From Paeniglutamicibacter sp. Y32M11 (GTDB taxonomy: Bacteria; Actinomycetota; Actinomycetes; Actinomycetales; Micrococcaceae): DNA of 64,000 nt. A program made the translations under genes and the position numbers. Numbering within the stretch: position 1 is the first letter of the stretch; each line of letters begins with the position of its first letter. Shown here one piece after another: positions 17,757-26,150 of the stretch. The stretch spans positions 3,596,001-3,660,000 of the forward strand of contig NZ_CP079107.1 in NCBI RefSeq assembly GCF_019285735.1, given 5' to 3'. A model generated the notes under the pieces. It did not search any database, was not told the DNA's origin, and saw only the letters and a list, made by a program, of their open reading frames with translations.

Positions 17757-18302
17757 ATGAGCATTGAAATCACCCCCGGCACCTGGACCCTCGACACCTC
17801 GCACAGCGAAGTTGGCTTCACCGTTCGCCACGCAGGAATCTCCAAGGTCCGCGGCGCTTTCACCGCGGTTGAAGGAACGCTGACCGTAGGCGAATCGATC
17901 GAAGGCTCCAAGGTCGAAGCAACCGTCAAGACCGAATCCTTCGATTCCAACGACGACAACCGCGACGCTCACGTCAAGGGTGCCGACTTCTTCAACGTCG
18001 AGCAGTACCCGGAAATGACCTTCGTTTCCACCGGTGTTGCCGGCTCCCCCGAAGATTTCAAGCTCGAAGGCAACCTGACCATCAAGGAAACCACCAAGCC
18101 GGTTACCTTCAAGGTTGAGTTCGGCGGCGTAGCCGTTGATCCGTTCGGCGCAACCCGCGCAGGATTCTCCGCCACCACGCAGATTTCCCGCAAGGAATTC
18201 GGCATCACCTGGAACGCTGCCCTCGAAGCCGGCGGCGTCCTGGTTGGCGACAAGGTCACCATCAACATCGATTCGGCCTTCGTGCTCGCAGCACAGAGCT
18301 AA
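17757..18302 (+). CDS. YceI family protein
   Basis: A 181-residue lipocalin-like YceI protein: TWTLDTSHSEVGFTVRHAGISKVRGAF opens the first strands, ending in NIDSAFVLAAQS. No signal peptide is present, so this member is cytoplasmic, unlike the periplasmic E. coli protein. Structurally characterised relatives bind polyisoprenoids or other amphiphiles in the barrel. AAGGAG precedes the ATG by nine bases, and a strong promoter with a palindrome lies upstream. It heads a locus with an LLM flavin oxidoreductase, an F420-type reductase and a MarR regulator, a redox or electrophile-response grouping. The gene's regular, GAA/AAG-rich codon use suggests high expression. Confidence 0.93.
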   Translation: MSIEITPGTWTLDTSHSEVGFTVRHAGISKVRGAFTAVEGTLTVGESIEGSKVEATVKTESFDSNDDNRDAHVKGADFFNVEQYPEMTFVSTGVAGSPEDFKLEGNLTIKETTKPVTFKVEFGGVAVDPFGATRAGFSATTQISRKEFGITWNAALEAGGVLVGDKVTINIDSAFVLAAQS

Positions 18303-18321
18303 GCACCTCCGAATTTTACTG

Positions 18322-18358
18322 AAGCATCGTCCACCTGTGGTGGGCGATGCTTTAGTCG
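18322..18358 (+). terminator. Terminator after the YceI gene
   Basis: AAGCATCGTCCACC pairs with GGTGGGCGATGCTT (14 bp, one G-T pair, short TGT loop), followed by TAGTCGTT. It begins 20 bases after the YceI stop codon. Confidence 0.75.
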
Positions 18359-18605
18359 TTAAAGGCACCGCCGAGTCTCCGCCACAGCTTCGACATTTCA
18401 CGCCATCCGGTGCCGCAACCCTTTACCACCTGCTCAGCGGAACTCCCGAAGTGAACACCTCAGCCCCGTGCAGACTTCCGGTCAACGCCAAGAGTCTCGG
18501 TGCGTTGAGGTGCACCCGAACTCGACCGATGCTGGTCGACCACTGCTCTCAGTGGCATGAGGCCCCTTGGCACCAAACCGAAGCTGGCATAAGAGTCTGG
18601 GCACA

Positions 18606-18654
18606 AATTAGCAGTCGGGTTGACCATTATTCATGGTCAACCCGACTGCTGGTT
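18606..18654 (-). terminator. Terminator hairpin after the LLM oxidoreductase gene
   Basis: A perfect 17-bp stem (18610-18626 with 18634-18650, loop TTATTCA), extendable by A-T and G-T pairs, lies 40 bases past the stop of the LLM gene. On the minus strand AATTTG follows. Its symmetry suggests it could stop transcription from both sides. Confidence 0.7.
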
Positions 18655-18691
18655 AATGAAATTTACCGCTCCGAGCGAGAGGGCGCGAGAG

Positions 18692-19735
18692 TTACTTATG
18701 TGCCAGGAGACGCTCAACTCGGGGCTTGACCTCGGTCGCTAGCAGGCTAATGGATTCCAGCAGGTGTTCCTGAGGGATCCCGCCGATATCCGTCTGCAAG
18801 AAGTGACGCATGTGTCCCATGTACCCATGCAGATGGACAATGCGCTCGGCTACCTCATCGGGTGAGCCCACGTAATATGCCCCGGGAGCCTGCGCTTGCG
18901 CGTCGTAGGCCCGCTTATCCGGAGCCGGCCACCCGCGCAGCTTACCCATCTCTACATTCAGGTTGCGCCATCCCGGGTAGAAGCGCTCGAGTGCTTCTTT
19001 TTTGGTCGGAGCAACAAGCCCGAGTGCCGCGACCGACACCTTCAGCGTTTCGGTCGCATGACCCGCTGCAGCTCCAGCGCGTCGATACAACTCGGCCAGC
19101 GGAGCAAAACGGTGGGGCTCTCCCCCGATAATTCCGTAGGACACCGGCAATCCCAGTTTTCCCGCACGCGCCGAGGAACTGGCATTGCCGCCGGTGGCAA
19201 TCCACAGTGGCAATTTTCCGGCAACTGGGCGCGGGACCACGGCGAGGGCGTCAATGTTGGGACGCTTGGTGCCGGACCAGGAAACCGCCTCGCTGCCCGC
19301 GTTGTTAATCGTCATCAGCAGGTCAAGCTTTTCCGTATACAGATCGTCGTACTCGCCCAGATCGTAGCCAAAGAGTGGGAACGTCTCGACGGAGGATCCT
19401 CGCCCGGCAGTGATCTCGATGCGCCCACCACCGGAAATTGCGTCAGCGGTGGCAAACTGCTGAAAAATGCGGACCGGATCATCGGTGCTGATGATGCTCG
19501 CGGCACTACCCAAAACGATGTTGCTGGTGGCAGCGGAGGCAGCGGCAATTAGTGCTCCCGGGGACGACGCAGGCATAGTTGCCGTGTGGTGCTCCCCGAC
19601 CCCAAAGTAATCCAATCCAACCGCGTCCGCATGGACGATGGCAGCAAAGAGATTTTGAATAGCCTCGGTAGTGGATCGAAGCGATCCGTCCGCGTTGCGT
19701 TGGGTGTCACCAAAACTGTAGGCACCGATTTCCAT
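18692..19735 (-). CDS. LLM class flavin-dependent oxidoreductase
   Basis: A 347-residue bacterial-luciferase-like oxidoreductase. It begins MEIGAYSFGDTQ; FGVGEHH near residue 43, GSAASIISTDDPVRIFQQFATAD, the flavin-contact GRIEITAGRGS and the C-terminal GSPDEVAERIV are typical. Such enzymes use FMN or F420 to oxidise or reduce varied substrates; the substrate here is unknown. It lies 44 bases downstream of an F420-type reductase on the same strand, so the two probably share a promoter. A hairpin terminator follows. Confidence 0.9.
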   Translation of the reverse strand: MEIGAYSFGDTQRNADGSLRSTTEAIQNLFAAIVHADAVGLDYFGVGEHHTATMPASSPGALIAAASAATSNIVLGSAASIISTDDPVRIFQQFATADAISGGGRIEITAGRGSSVETFPLFGYDLGEYDDLYTEKLDLLMTINNAGSEAVSWSGTKRPNIDALAVVPRPVAGKLPLWIATGGNASSSARAGKLGLPVSYGIIGGEPHRFAPLAELYRRAGAAAGHATETLKVSVAALGLVAPTKKEALERFYPGWRNLNVEMGKLRGWPAPDKRAYDAQAQAPGAYYVGSPDEVAERIVHLHGYMGHMRHFLQTDIGGIPQEHLLESISLLATEVKPRVERLLAHK

Positions 19736-19779
19736 GGGGCAGTCCTTATGTTTACGTCAGAGTGTGTGAAGGAAGGCGG

Positions 19780-20451
19780 TTAGACCGCGACAAGACCAGT
19801 CTTAAGCGAGCGGGAAAACTCGGCACCGGTGAAGCTACCGTTGAAGATCCGGGTACCAGGTTCGAAGAATTTTCCGCTGGCGAGATCACCGGTATCGATG
19901 GCATCAAAGCCCACTGTGTCTAGGAACCGAGCAACGCGCTCCTTGGCACCGACGTCATCCCCGGCGACGCCCAAGGCGCGACGGCTGGGTGATCCGGAAA
20001 CAGCTGCGTCGGGTTCCATCTCGTGGTAACCGATGTGGTTGAAGGATTTTACAACGTGCGATCCCGACAGATAAGCGGCCACTACCTCGCTAGAGGACAG
20101 CTCGGTGTTTTCGAAGTCGGCGATATCGCCGTCCGTCGCCGCCCAGTAATTCATGGCGTCAATGACCGTTCGCCCGCTCAGGGCCTCGGCACTCAGTGAC
20201 TTGTACTTATGCAGTGGGATTGCCACAACCACCAAATCCGCAGTGGCCGCTTCGAATGCCTCAACGGCGATCGCACCGGGGGTGACGATCTCGATGATCA
20301 ACTCATTTTCAGCGGCGGGCTTCGATGTGGCGACCTTGACCCGATAACCGGCGGCGACCGCCAGTCGGGCAATGGCCGTACCCACGCGGCCAGCACCCAA
20401 GATGCCAATGGTCTCTTGGGACACGCCCTGCACCGAATCGCCGTTATCCAT
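19780..20451 (-). CDS. NADPH-dependent F420 reductase-like NAD(P)-binding protein
   Basis: A 223-residue Rossmann protein: IGILGAGRVGTAIARLAVAAG gives the GxGxxG dinucleotide site and VKVATSKP the following strand; the fold matches the F420-dependent NADP reductase/NAD(P)-binding family. The ATG at 20451 sits eight bases after GGAAGG; a GTG two codons upstream (20457) is less well spaced. Its promoter, TTGCAC-17-TATAGT, overlaps a palindrome in the region shared with the divergent MarR gene. It lies upstream of the LLM oxidoreductase and may supply it with reduced cofactor (inference). Confidence 0.85.
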   Translation of the reverse strand: MDNGDSVQGVSQETIGILGAGRVGTAIARLAVAAGYRVKVATSKPAAENELIIEIVTPGAIAVEAFEAATADLVVVAIPLHKYKSLSAEALSGRTVIDAMNYWAATDGDIADFENTELSSSEVVAAYLSGSHVVKSFNHIGYHEMEPDAAVSGSPSRRALGVAGDDVGAKERVARFLDTVGFDAIDTGDLASGKFFEPGTRIFNGSFTGAEFSRSLKTGLVAV

Positions 20452-20487
20452 GTTCACTGCCTTCCGAAAATTTATGTTGTATTACAG

Positions 20488-20516
20488 ACTATATTCTCAA
20501 CAGATCATCTGTGCAA
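20488..20516 (-). promoter_or_regulatory. Promoter of the reductase-LLM operon with a palindromic operator in the spacer
   Basis: On the minus strand TTGCAC (20516-20511), a 17-base spacer and TATAGT (20493-20488) make a good promoter. An exact 13-base palindrome ACAGAT-G-ATCTGT on that strand (20500-20512) occupies the spacer and lies just upstream of the divergent MarR gene, as expected for an autoregulating MarR repressor. Confidence 0.65.
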
Positions 20517-20543
20517 CTCCATAACTTCGGGTAAGATGTAGCC

Positions 20544-21059
20544 ATGGCCCCATCGGAACTTGCAGCTGTCTCATTCGAGAAACCCTTACCTGGATTCATC
20601 CCCGGCGACCTTGCCTGGCACTTGGGTATGATCCTGCGCGGACATCAAACCCTCTTTGCCGAGGCTGTGGCGGAAATGCCGTGCTCGGTGCGTGGCTACC
20701 AGATGCTCTCCACCGTGGTGCATCACGATCCAGCCAACCAGCAGGCCCTCGGAGCTCATCTGGGTATTGACCGCACGGTGCTGACCTATTTGCTGGACGA
20801 TCTGGTCACCGCCGGACTGGTCGAGCGCATTCCCGCACCCACAGATCGCCGTGCCCGGAAAATTGTTGCCACGGCGCAGGGCCTAGAGGTGCTCAAGAAG
20901 ATGGAGGCTCGCGTGGCCGCCGCAGAGCAGACGCTACTGACCGGGCTCGACGCGAGAGAAAGCGCTCAGCTTGCGGGGCTCATTTCTAAGCTCTCCATGG
21001 CCGTTCATGGCGCGCAGCCCGGAGCCAACCCCTGCGAAGCGATGGATCATCTCGGCTGA
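20544..21059 (+). CDS. MarR family transcriptional regulator
   Basis: A 171-residue MarR protein with the winged-helix region YQMLSTVVHHDPANQQALGAHLGIDRTVLTYLLDDL and the wing VERIPAPTDRRARKIVATAQG. It is divergent from the F420-type reductase/LLM genes. TAAGAT at 20532-20537 ends seven bases before the ATG, and no Shine-Dalgarno sequence is present, so the mRNA may be leaderless. It probably represses the divergent operon and possibly the YceI gene through the palindromes seen at both promoters. The ligand is unknown; MarR proteins often sense phenolics or oxidants. Confidence 0.9.
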   Translation: MAPSELAAVSFEKPLPGFIPGDLAWHLGMILRGHQTLFAEAVAEMPCSVRGYQMLSTVVHHDPANQQALGAHLGIDRTVLTYLLDDLVTAGLVERIPAPTDRRARKIVATAQGLEVLKKMEARVAAAEQTLLTGLDARESAQLAGLISKLSMAVHGAQPGANPCEAMDHLG

Positions 21060-21156
21060 GTGCCGGTGGCAGCGCCCGCACATCGTCGCCCATCGTGCGG
21101 CATGGTTCGCATCACGAATCGGTCTCCGACAACCGCAAACGCCATAGACTCGGAAC

Positions 21157-21594
21157 ATGAATACCGGTGACATTACATTCCACACCCGTAAATGGGTCAG
21201 GCCCGAAGACCTCAATGCCAACGGCACTCTCTTCGGAGGAAGTCTGCTGCGCTGGATCGATGAGGAAGCGGCCATCTATGCCATCGTCCAATTGGGCAAC
21301 GGATTTGCCGTCACCAAATACATGTCCGAAATCAATTTCGTCTCATCGGCCCGACAGGGCGACCTCATTGAAATGGGTCTGACGGCAACCCACTTCGGCC
21401 GCACGTCGCTGACCATGCGCGCCGAAGTTCGCAACATGTTCACCCGCCAGTCGATCCTGACCATCGAGAAAATCGTCTTCGTGAATATCGGATCCGACGG
21501 AAACCCGGCCGCCCACGGCTATTCGGAAATTACCTACGATCGCGACCGCATTCCCGGCGAACACCTCAAGATCGTCCCACCAGAAGACTGCTAA
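21157..21594 (+). CDS. Acyl-CoA thioesterase (hotdog fold)
   Basis: A 145-residue single-hotdog thioesterase of the YciA/BACH type. The catalytic loop NGTLFGGSLLRWIDEEAAIYA (around residues 20-40) contains the active-site acidic residue, and the fold continues through SEINFVSSARQGDLIEM and FVNIGSDGNPAAHGYSEI. It hydrolyses acyl-CoA to the free acid and CoA; chain-length preference cannot be read. It is a single gene followed immediately by a strong hairpin. Confidence 0.9.
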   Translation: MNTGDITFHTRKWVRPEDLNANGTLFGGSLLRWIDEEAAIYAIVQLGNGFAVTKYMSEINFVSSARQGDLIEMGLTATHFGRTSLTMRAEVRNMFTRQSILTIEKIVFVNIGSDGNPAAHGYSEITYDRDRIPGEHLKIVPPEDC

Positions 21595-21598
21595 TAAC

Positions 21599-21637
21599 CG
21601 ACTGCGGCCGACCGATAACATCGGTCGGCCGCAGTCG
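21599..21637 (+). terminator. Hairpin after the thioesterase gene
   Basis: A perfect 18-bp stem (21599-21616 with 21620-21637) begins five bases after the stop codon. It is flanked by A-rich rather than T-rich sequence, so it is a strong but atypical terminator candidate; it could also serve the convergent monooxygenase gene. Confidence 0.7.
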
Positions 21638-21697
21638 AAACAACTTCCATTCGGCTCATCACCCGCGGGCACTAGTCATCGCCGAGGGTTAGTTGAT

Positions 21698-23083
21698 TTA
21701 GCTCTGGGTCTGCCGGAACGATGCCCCGTACGACGTTGATGCCAGCAGATCCGACTTATCACTGCGCAGTCTGGAACGCAGCGTCCCCGATTTCGGTTCC
21801 GAATCGTAGAGTCCGCGAGCAGTCAGCTCCGGGACCACGAATTCAGCAAAATCGTTGAGCGTTCCAGGGCTCACCAGGGGATTGATCATGTAACCGTCAA
21901 GACCAGAGGTTGCCGCATGCGCCTGAATCTGGTCTGCAACATCGGCCGGTGTCCCGATGAATAGCAGGTCGGTGCCGCGGGTGACATTCTCGAATTTCCG
22001 TCGAACGTCGCCGGCGGTCAGCGGCTTATCCGCCGGAGCGCCCTTAACAACGTAAGACGTCAGACCGTTGCTCTCGGTGGTGAGCGGTTCGTTGTCTGCA
22101 TACTTGCTCAGATCGATGCCCGTGTCCCCGGCATAACTCACCAGCTGTGCTTCCAGGTGGTAATTGCTTTGCAGGTCGTCATATTTCCTTTGCGCCTCGA
22201 TAGCGGTGGGCGCGGTGATGATCCGGGCCAAGGCCATTGATCGAATCTCGCCAGCGGGCCGTCCGCGTTCGGCCGCACGCCGATGAATGTCAGCCAAACC
22301 GGTGGCAATTTCGTTCGGGTCCTTCTTGGGTAAAAGCACCATTTCGGCGTGCTTTGCGGCAAACTCACGACCACGTGGCGACCAGCCGGCTTGGTAGAGA
22401 GTGGGTGTCCGCTGCGAGGACGGGGAGGTGAGCGATGGCCCGTCAACCCGGAAGTGTGATCCGACATGATTGATGGGCTGAACCGACCCCGGACGGGCAT
22501 AAACCCGTTCCGCCTTATTTGCCACAACAGCGTCCGCCGCCCAGCTGCCCTCAAGAAGCTTGTAGATAACGTCCATAAATTCGTCCGCCCGCTCATACCT
22601 GTCGGCGTGCTTAAGCATCTCGTCCATGCCGAAGTTGCGTGCAGCGCTGGAGAGATATGAGGTCACAATGTTCCAGCCGATACGGCCGTTACTGATGTGG
22701 TCCAAGGTGCCAAATCGCCGGGCAAGCGCGAACGGGTGTTCGTAGGTCGTTGATGCGGTAATCACAAACGAAAGACGTTCGGTCAGCGCGGCCAAGGCAG
22801 GTACATAAACGAAAGGGTCATTTGCCGGCGCCTCCACCGCCCAACTGAGCGCAGCATCGGCTGAACCACCATAAACGTCATAGAGGCCTAGCACGTCCGC
22901 GAAGAAGAGCGCGTCAAGGTTTGCCTCTTCGGCGGTGATGGCAACGTTCTTCCATCGATCCAGGGAATTGACCTGAAGACGGTCATCCAGCGGGTGAGTC
23001 CAAAGGCTCGGTGCGCCGCCGCAACCAACGCTGGCCTGCTCGTAAAGGGAAAAGAGAAGTGGAGAAGGGGATGAATTGCTCAT
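21698..23083 (-). CDS. NtaA/SnaA/DszA-type FMN-dependent monooxygenase
   Basis: A 461-residue luciferase-fold monooxygenase of the NtaA/DmoA group, longer than ordinary LLM proteins. Diagnostic segments are LDALFFADVLGLYDVYGG, NDPFVYVPALAALTERLSF, HISNGRIGWNIVTSYLSSAARNFG and QAGWSPRGREFAAKHAEMV. Relatives split C-S or C-N bonds with FMNH2 supplied by a separate reductase; none is adjacent. The ATG at 23083 overlaps the stop of the upstream permease gene (ATGA), so it was translated with the permease. The interruption of that permease may therefore reduce its expression. Confidence 0.9.
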   Translation of the reverse strand: MSNSSPSPLLFSLYEQASVGCGGAPSLWTHPLDDRLQVNSLDRWKNVAITAEEANLDALFFADVLGLYDVYGGSADAALSWAVEAPANDPFVYVPALAALTERLSFVITASTTYEHPFALARRFGTLDHISNGRIGWNIVTSYLSSAARNFGMDEMLKHADRYERADEFMDVIYKLLEGSWAADAVVANKAERVYARPGSVQPINHVGSHFRVDGPSLTSPSSQRTPTLYQAGWSPRGREFAAKHAEMVLLPKKDPNEIATGLADIHRRAAERGRPAGEIRSMALARIITAPTAIEAQRKYDDLQSNYHLEAQLVSYAGDTGIDLSKYADNEPLTTESNGLTSYVVKGAPADKPLTAGDVRRKFENVTRGTDLLFIGTPADVADQIQAHAATSGLDGYMINPLVSPGTLNDFAEFVVPELTARGLYDSEPKSGTLRSRLRSDKSDLLASTSYGASFRQTQS

Positions 23084-24573
23084 CGAATCGTGACGCTTTC
23101 GTTCAGGCTGGCCGCGGAACGGCGACCATGGCGGAGATAAAAGAAGAGGTAGCAAGCGGCCACAAACGGGACGCCGAAGTAGAGCGCGGCTACCTGATTT
23201 GGATCAAAGGCAAGCCCGACAACCGAGATCAGGCACAGGGTGAAGGCAAGAATCGGCACCACCGGGTAGAGCGGTGACTTGTAGACCAAGGCGGCGACGT
23301 CTCCGCCTGCGCGGACGAAGTTTCTGCGGTGGAAGAAGTGCGAAGCAGAAATGGACATCCACACACCCACCACGGCGAAACCGGCAACCGATACCAAGAC
23401 CAGATATACAGATTCGGCCGCCATGACGCTGGAAAGAAGTGAAGCCAGCCCACCGAGCATGCTGATGCTCAGCGCTATCAACGGAACGCCACGACGAGTG
23501 AGCTTTCGGCACACTTTCGGCGCGTGACCTTCATCGGCCAAGGAGAACAGCATACGTGCGCAGGAATAGAGTCCACTGTTGCCCGCGGACAACAACGCGG
23601 TGATGATAACGAAGTTCATGATGTCCGCCGCGTAGGGAACTCCCAGGCTGCCAAACACTGTCACGAACGGACTTTCATCCAACCCCACATTTTCATAAGG
23701 CACGGTGGCGGCGATAACCGTGATGGCGCCAACGAAGAAGATCAACAATCTAAAGACCGTCGCCCGCAAGGCTTTAGGAATGGAGCGCGCCGGATCCTTC
23801 GTTTCGCCTGCGGCAACACCAATCAGTTCCGAGCCAGAGAACGCATAAAACACTGCGAGGGTGGTAACCAGAACGCCGGAGAATCCTTGCGGGAACAGGC
23901 CTTCACTCGTGACAAAGTTGGTCAGCAACATCGGCGTTCCACCATCGGTTGCCAGAGGCCGAAACCCCAGCAAAGCGGCGCCACCGAAGATGATCAAAGC
24001 GATGATCGTTGCCACTTTAACCAGGGACAACCAGAATTCTGCTTCTCCAAAGAGGCGTGCGGAGAAAGCGTTGAGCCCGAATACGAGAACGGCAAATACC
24101 AAGCACCACACCCAAACCGCCACGTCCGGGAACCAACGCTGCATCAGCAGACCGCTGGCCGTGAACTCCGAGCCCAGAGCAACGGCCCAGCATAGCCAGT
24201 AGAGCCACGCGGTCGTGAAGCCGGTTGCCGGTCCAATGGACCTAGCTGCGTAAATGTGGAAGGCTCCGGCCACGGGTTAGAAAATCGCCAGTTCACCGAG
24301 GCACGACATCACCAAATAGACCACAAACGCACCGACGAGGTACGCCAAAACGGCACCTAACGGGCCAGCCTGAGCGATGGTGTAACCCGAACTGAGAAAT
24401 AGCCCCGAGCCAATGACGCCACCCATCGCGATCATAATGAGGTGACGCGGACCCATGGTGCGCTGCAATCCGGACGACGGTTCTGAATCCGAAGTATGTG
24501 ATCCATGAGCAGCTGGACCAGAGCCGGAAACCTCTCTTCGTCTAGAGGTCGTGGTCGCTGATTCTTGCTGCAT
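23080..24573 (-). pseudogene. Amino acid permease (APC family) interrupted by an in-frame TAA
   Basis: The two parts join in the same frame and together make a full APC permease of about 497 codons. The N-terminal part has [20 protein letters not shown], typical of the first segment, and runs to CLGELAIF. Then comes one TAA codon (24277-24279), followed at once by PVAGAFHIYAARSIGPATGF, exactly the residues expected next in the family, and eleven or so further membrane segments. There is no frameshift or missing sequence, only one stop at codon 99. It is either a recent nonsense mutation, a sequencing error or, less likely, a recoded codon. The ATG at 24573 follows GGAG; 24657 is an alternative. 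It would import an amino acid related to the monooxygenase substrate. Confidence 0.85.
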
Positions 24574-25115
24574 AACTGGTGCTCCGAGCGCGTGGGTAAT
24601 AATTGCGCGTTCAACGCTAGGTGGCGTCGGTAATGCACTCCGGATGCATGTCGTCATGTTTCTTTATATGAACCTTATGTTTCCTGCTGAACACCGTCCG
24701 TGACTCAACGGAAACGTCATCTTCCGCCTAAATATCAACACCTCATCAAATTCATGAGATATCACCTCCCGACCGTTGGAGCGCTGGCCGCTACTCCGAA
24801 CTAATGCCCCGGCAGTGATCCCGGGCGTCATACATCAGATCGCCGAACATTTCGGCAGGCGAGGGACTGACGTTCGATTCTCTCGGTCGCCACCTAGTCC
24901 TGCGCGACTGAATCAAACGAGGCAAAAGCAGTCCCTATCGAAGCCGACATCAACATGGTCAGCAGTTCCGCCGCGCTGAGTACTCCGGATCGGAATATTA
25001 TTAAAATTTAGCAAGGAGAATCAATCAGACGTTCTCGTCTTTCGAAGATTTACGACGACAAGAATGATGTTTTCGACTAGGATTCATTTACAAATTCGTC
25101 CCTGTGAAGGAAAAG
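24574..25115. other. 542-bp intergenic region without a recognised gene
   Basis: This AT-richer stretch separates the divergent permease and septum-formation-type lipoprotein genes and should hold both promoters. I see no convincing open frame, tRNA or known riboswitch. Confidence 0.5.
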
Positions 25116-25601
25116 ATGATTAAATCTACGGCCGCTGTATTGCTACTTCTCGCTGGGCTACTGACCTTGAGTGGTTGCTCTTTGATTCCTCCCAAGGAGG
25201 CACCCCGTGGCGATGACGGAACGATTAGTGAGGAAGTAGACGCTGACGCGTTCTCCATCCGCCTTGGCGATTGCCTCAATGATCCCGGCGAAGGCGATCT
25301 GGACCGGGTCCCAGTCATCCCTTGCGAAAAACCACACGAATTTGAGGTCTTTCACGAGTTCACCATCGATCAAGAGAAGTTCCCGGAGACCGTCGAAGCC
25401 ATGGATGAGCTAACGGAGTCAGGTTGCATGAACGCCTTGTCGACCTTCGTGGGCGTTCCTTACGAGGAATCCGCGCTTGATTTCACGGTCATGCAGCCCA
25501 CCGTAGAGAGCTGGGCGGACGGCGACAAGATCGTTCAGTGCCTGATTGGCGACCCTTCGGGCGCGAGGACCTCCGGTTCACTACAAGGCATCCACGCCTA
25601 G
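25116..25601 (+). CDS. Septum formation family lipoprotein
   Basis: A 161-residue lipoprotein. A hydrophobic signal ends LSGC (lipobox), after which SIRLGDCLNDPGEGDLDRVPVIPCEKPHEFEVFHEF matches the small actinobacterial septum-formation domain (DUF4190-associated), with conserved Cys in GDC and PCxxPHxxE. It is probably attached to the outer face of the membrane. AAGGAA lies four bases before the ATG at 25116; a GTG at 25104 is an in-frame alternative without a site. Its role in division is named from the family, not shown here. Confidence 0.75.
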   Translation: MIKSTAAVLLLLAGLLTLSGCSLIPPKEAPRGDDGTISEEVDADAFSIRLGDCLNDPGEGDLDRVPVIPCEKPHEFEVFHEFTIDQEKFPETVEAMDELTESGCMNALSTFVGVPYEESALDFTVMQPTVESWADGDKIVQCLIGDPSGARTSGSLQGIHA

Positions 25602-25607
25602 TCCGGG

Positions 25608-26018
25608 TTAAGCGCATTTGGTCTCGGCACGGAAGACCCCTGCGCCCCATTGGATTCCGGTGCGCATGACCCACAGTTCGCAAGGTTTGATGGTACCCAG
25701 CCGCACCTTGTGACATGGCGGAACGTAGCTGTAATCGCTTGGATTCTCCGCTTCTCGAGGCCAGAATGCCTCGTTGGCCCTGAACACGTTCATCATGACT
25801 TCGCAATCACAGTGCCCGCCGAGCGCGGGAAATTTTCGCTCCAGAGCGGTGGCCCTAGGTGCCCGCAGATCTCTGTACGTGGTGCACCATTTCAGGCCGG
25901 TGCATCCGTGGCTGAGCATGCGGTTCAGGTAACACGCCAGACACTCGTAACGCTGTGGAATCAGCATTTTTACGACCTTGAGTGCGTCCTCAAGTTCGTC
26001 GACCGTGTATTGCTCCAT
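25608..26018 (-). CDS. DUF2695 family protein
   Basis: A 136-residue protein whose centre, HGCTGLKWCTTYRDL through FPALGGHCDCEVMMNV, matches DUF2695, a small domain with conserved Cys in GxCDCEVxxNV. Eight or so Cys and several His residues suggest metal binding, but the function is unknown. AAGGAG lies eight bases upstream of the ATG at 26018. The ribosome site and start codon fall within a near-perfect 17-bp inverted repeat, so translation initiation may be controlled by RNA folding. It is convergent with the septum-formation lipoprotein gene, seven bases away. Confidence 0.75.
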   Translation of the reverse strand: MEQYTVDELEDALKVVKMLIPQRYECLACYLNRMLSHGCTGLKWCTTYRDLRAPRATALERKFPALGGHCDCEVMMNVFRANEAFWPREAENPSDYSYVPPCHKVRLGTIKPCELWVMRTGIQWGAGVFRAETKCA

Positions 26019-26057
26019 GATGAAGGCTCCTTGAATCGGTGGAGTCTTCATCATGGA
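26014..26057 (-). promoter_or_regulatory. Inverted repeat enclosing the start codon of the DUF2695 gene
   Basis: 26014-26030 and 26041-26057 are reverse complements over 17 bases with one mismatch and a ten-base loop. On the minus-strand mRNA the downstream arm contains the ATG at 26018, and AAGGAG lies across the loop edge. Folding would mask initiation. Confidence 0.6.
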
Positions 26058-26150
26058 ACCGATGCGCTACGGCTGGCAGTTGCGCTGCTCCCTACGGTGC
26101 ATAGCCGCAGCGTCGACGCAGCAACGGTGCGGGGAAGCGCAGGGAAATCG

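Larger units (their letters stand above)
18303..18691. other. 389-bp convergent gap with two hairpins
   Basis: Apart from the two hairpins annotated separately (18322-18358 and 18606-18654), I see no gene. A plus-strand frame covering 18136-18729 is a shadow of YceI continued into non-coding sequence. Confidence 0.5.
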
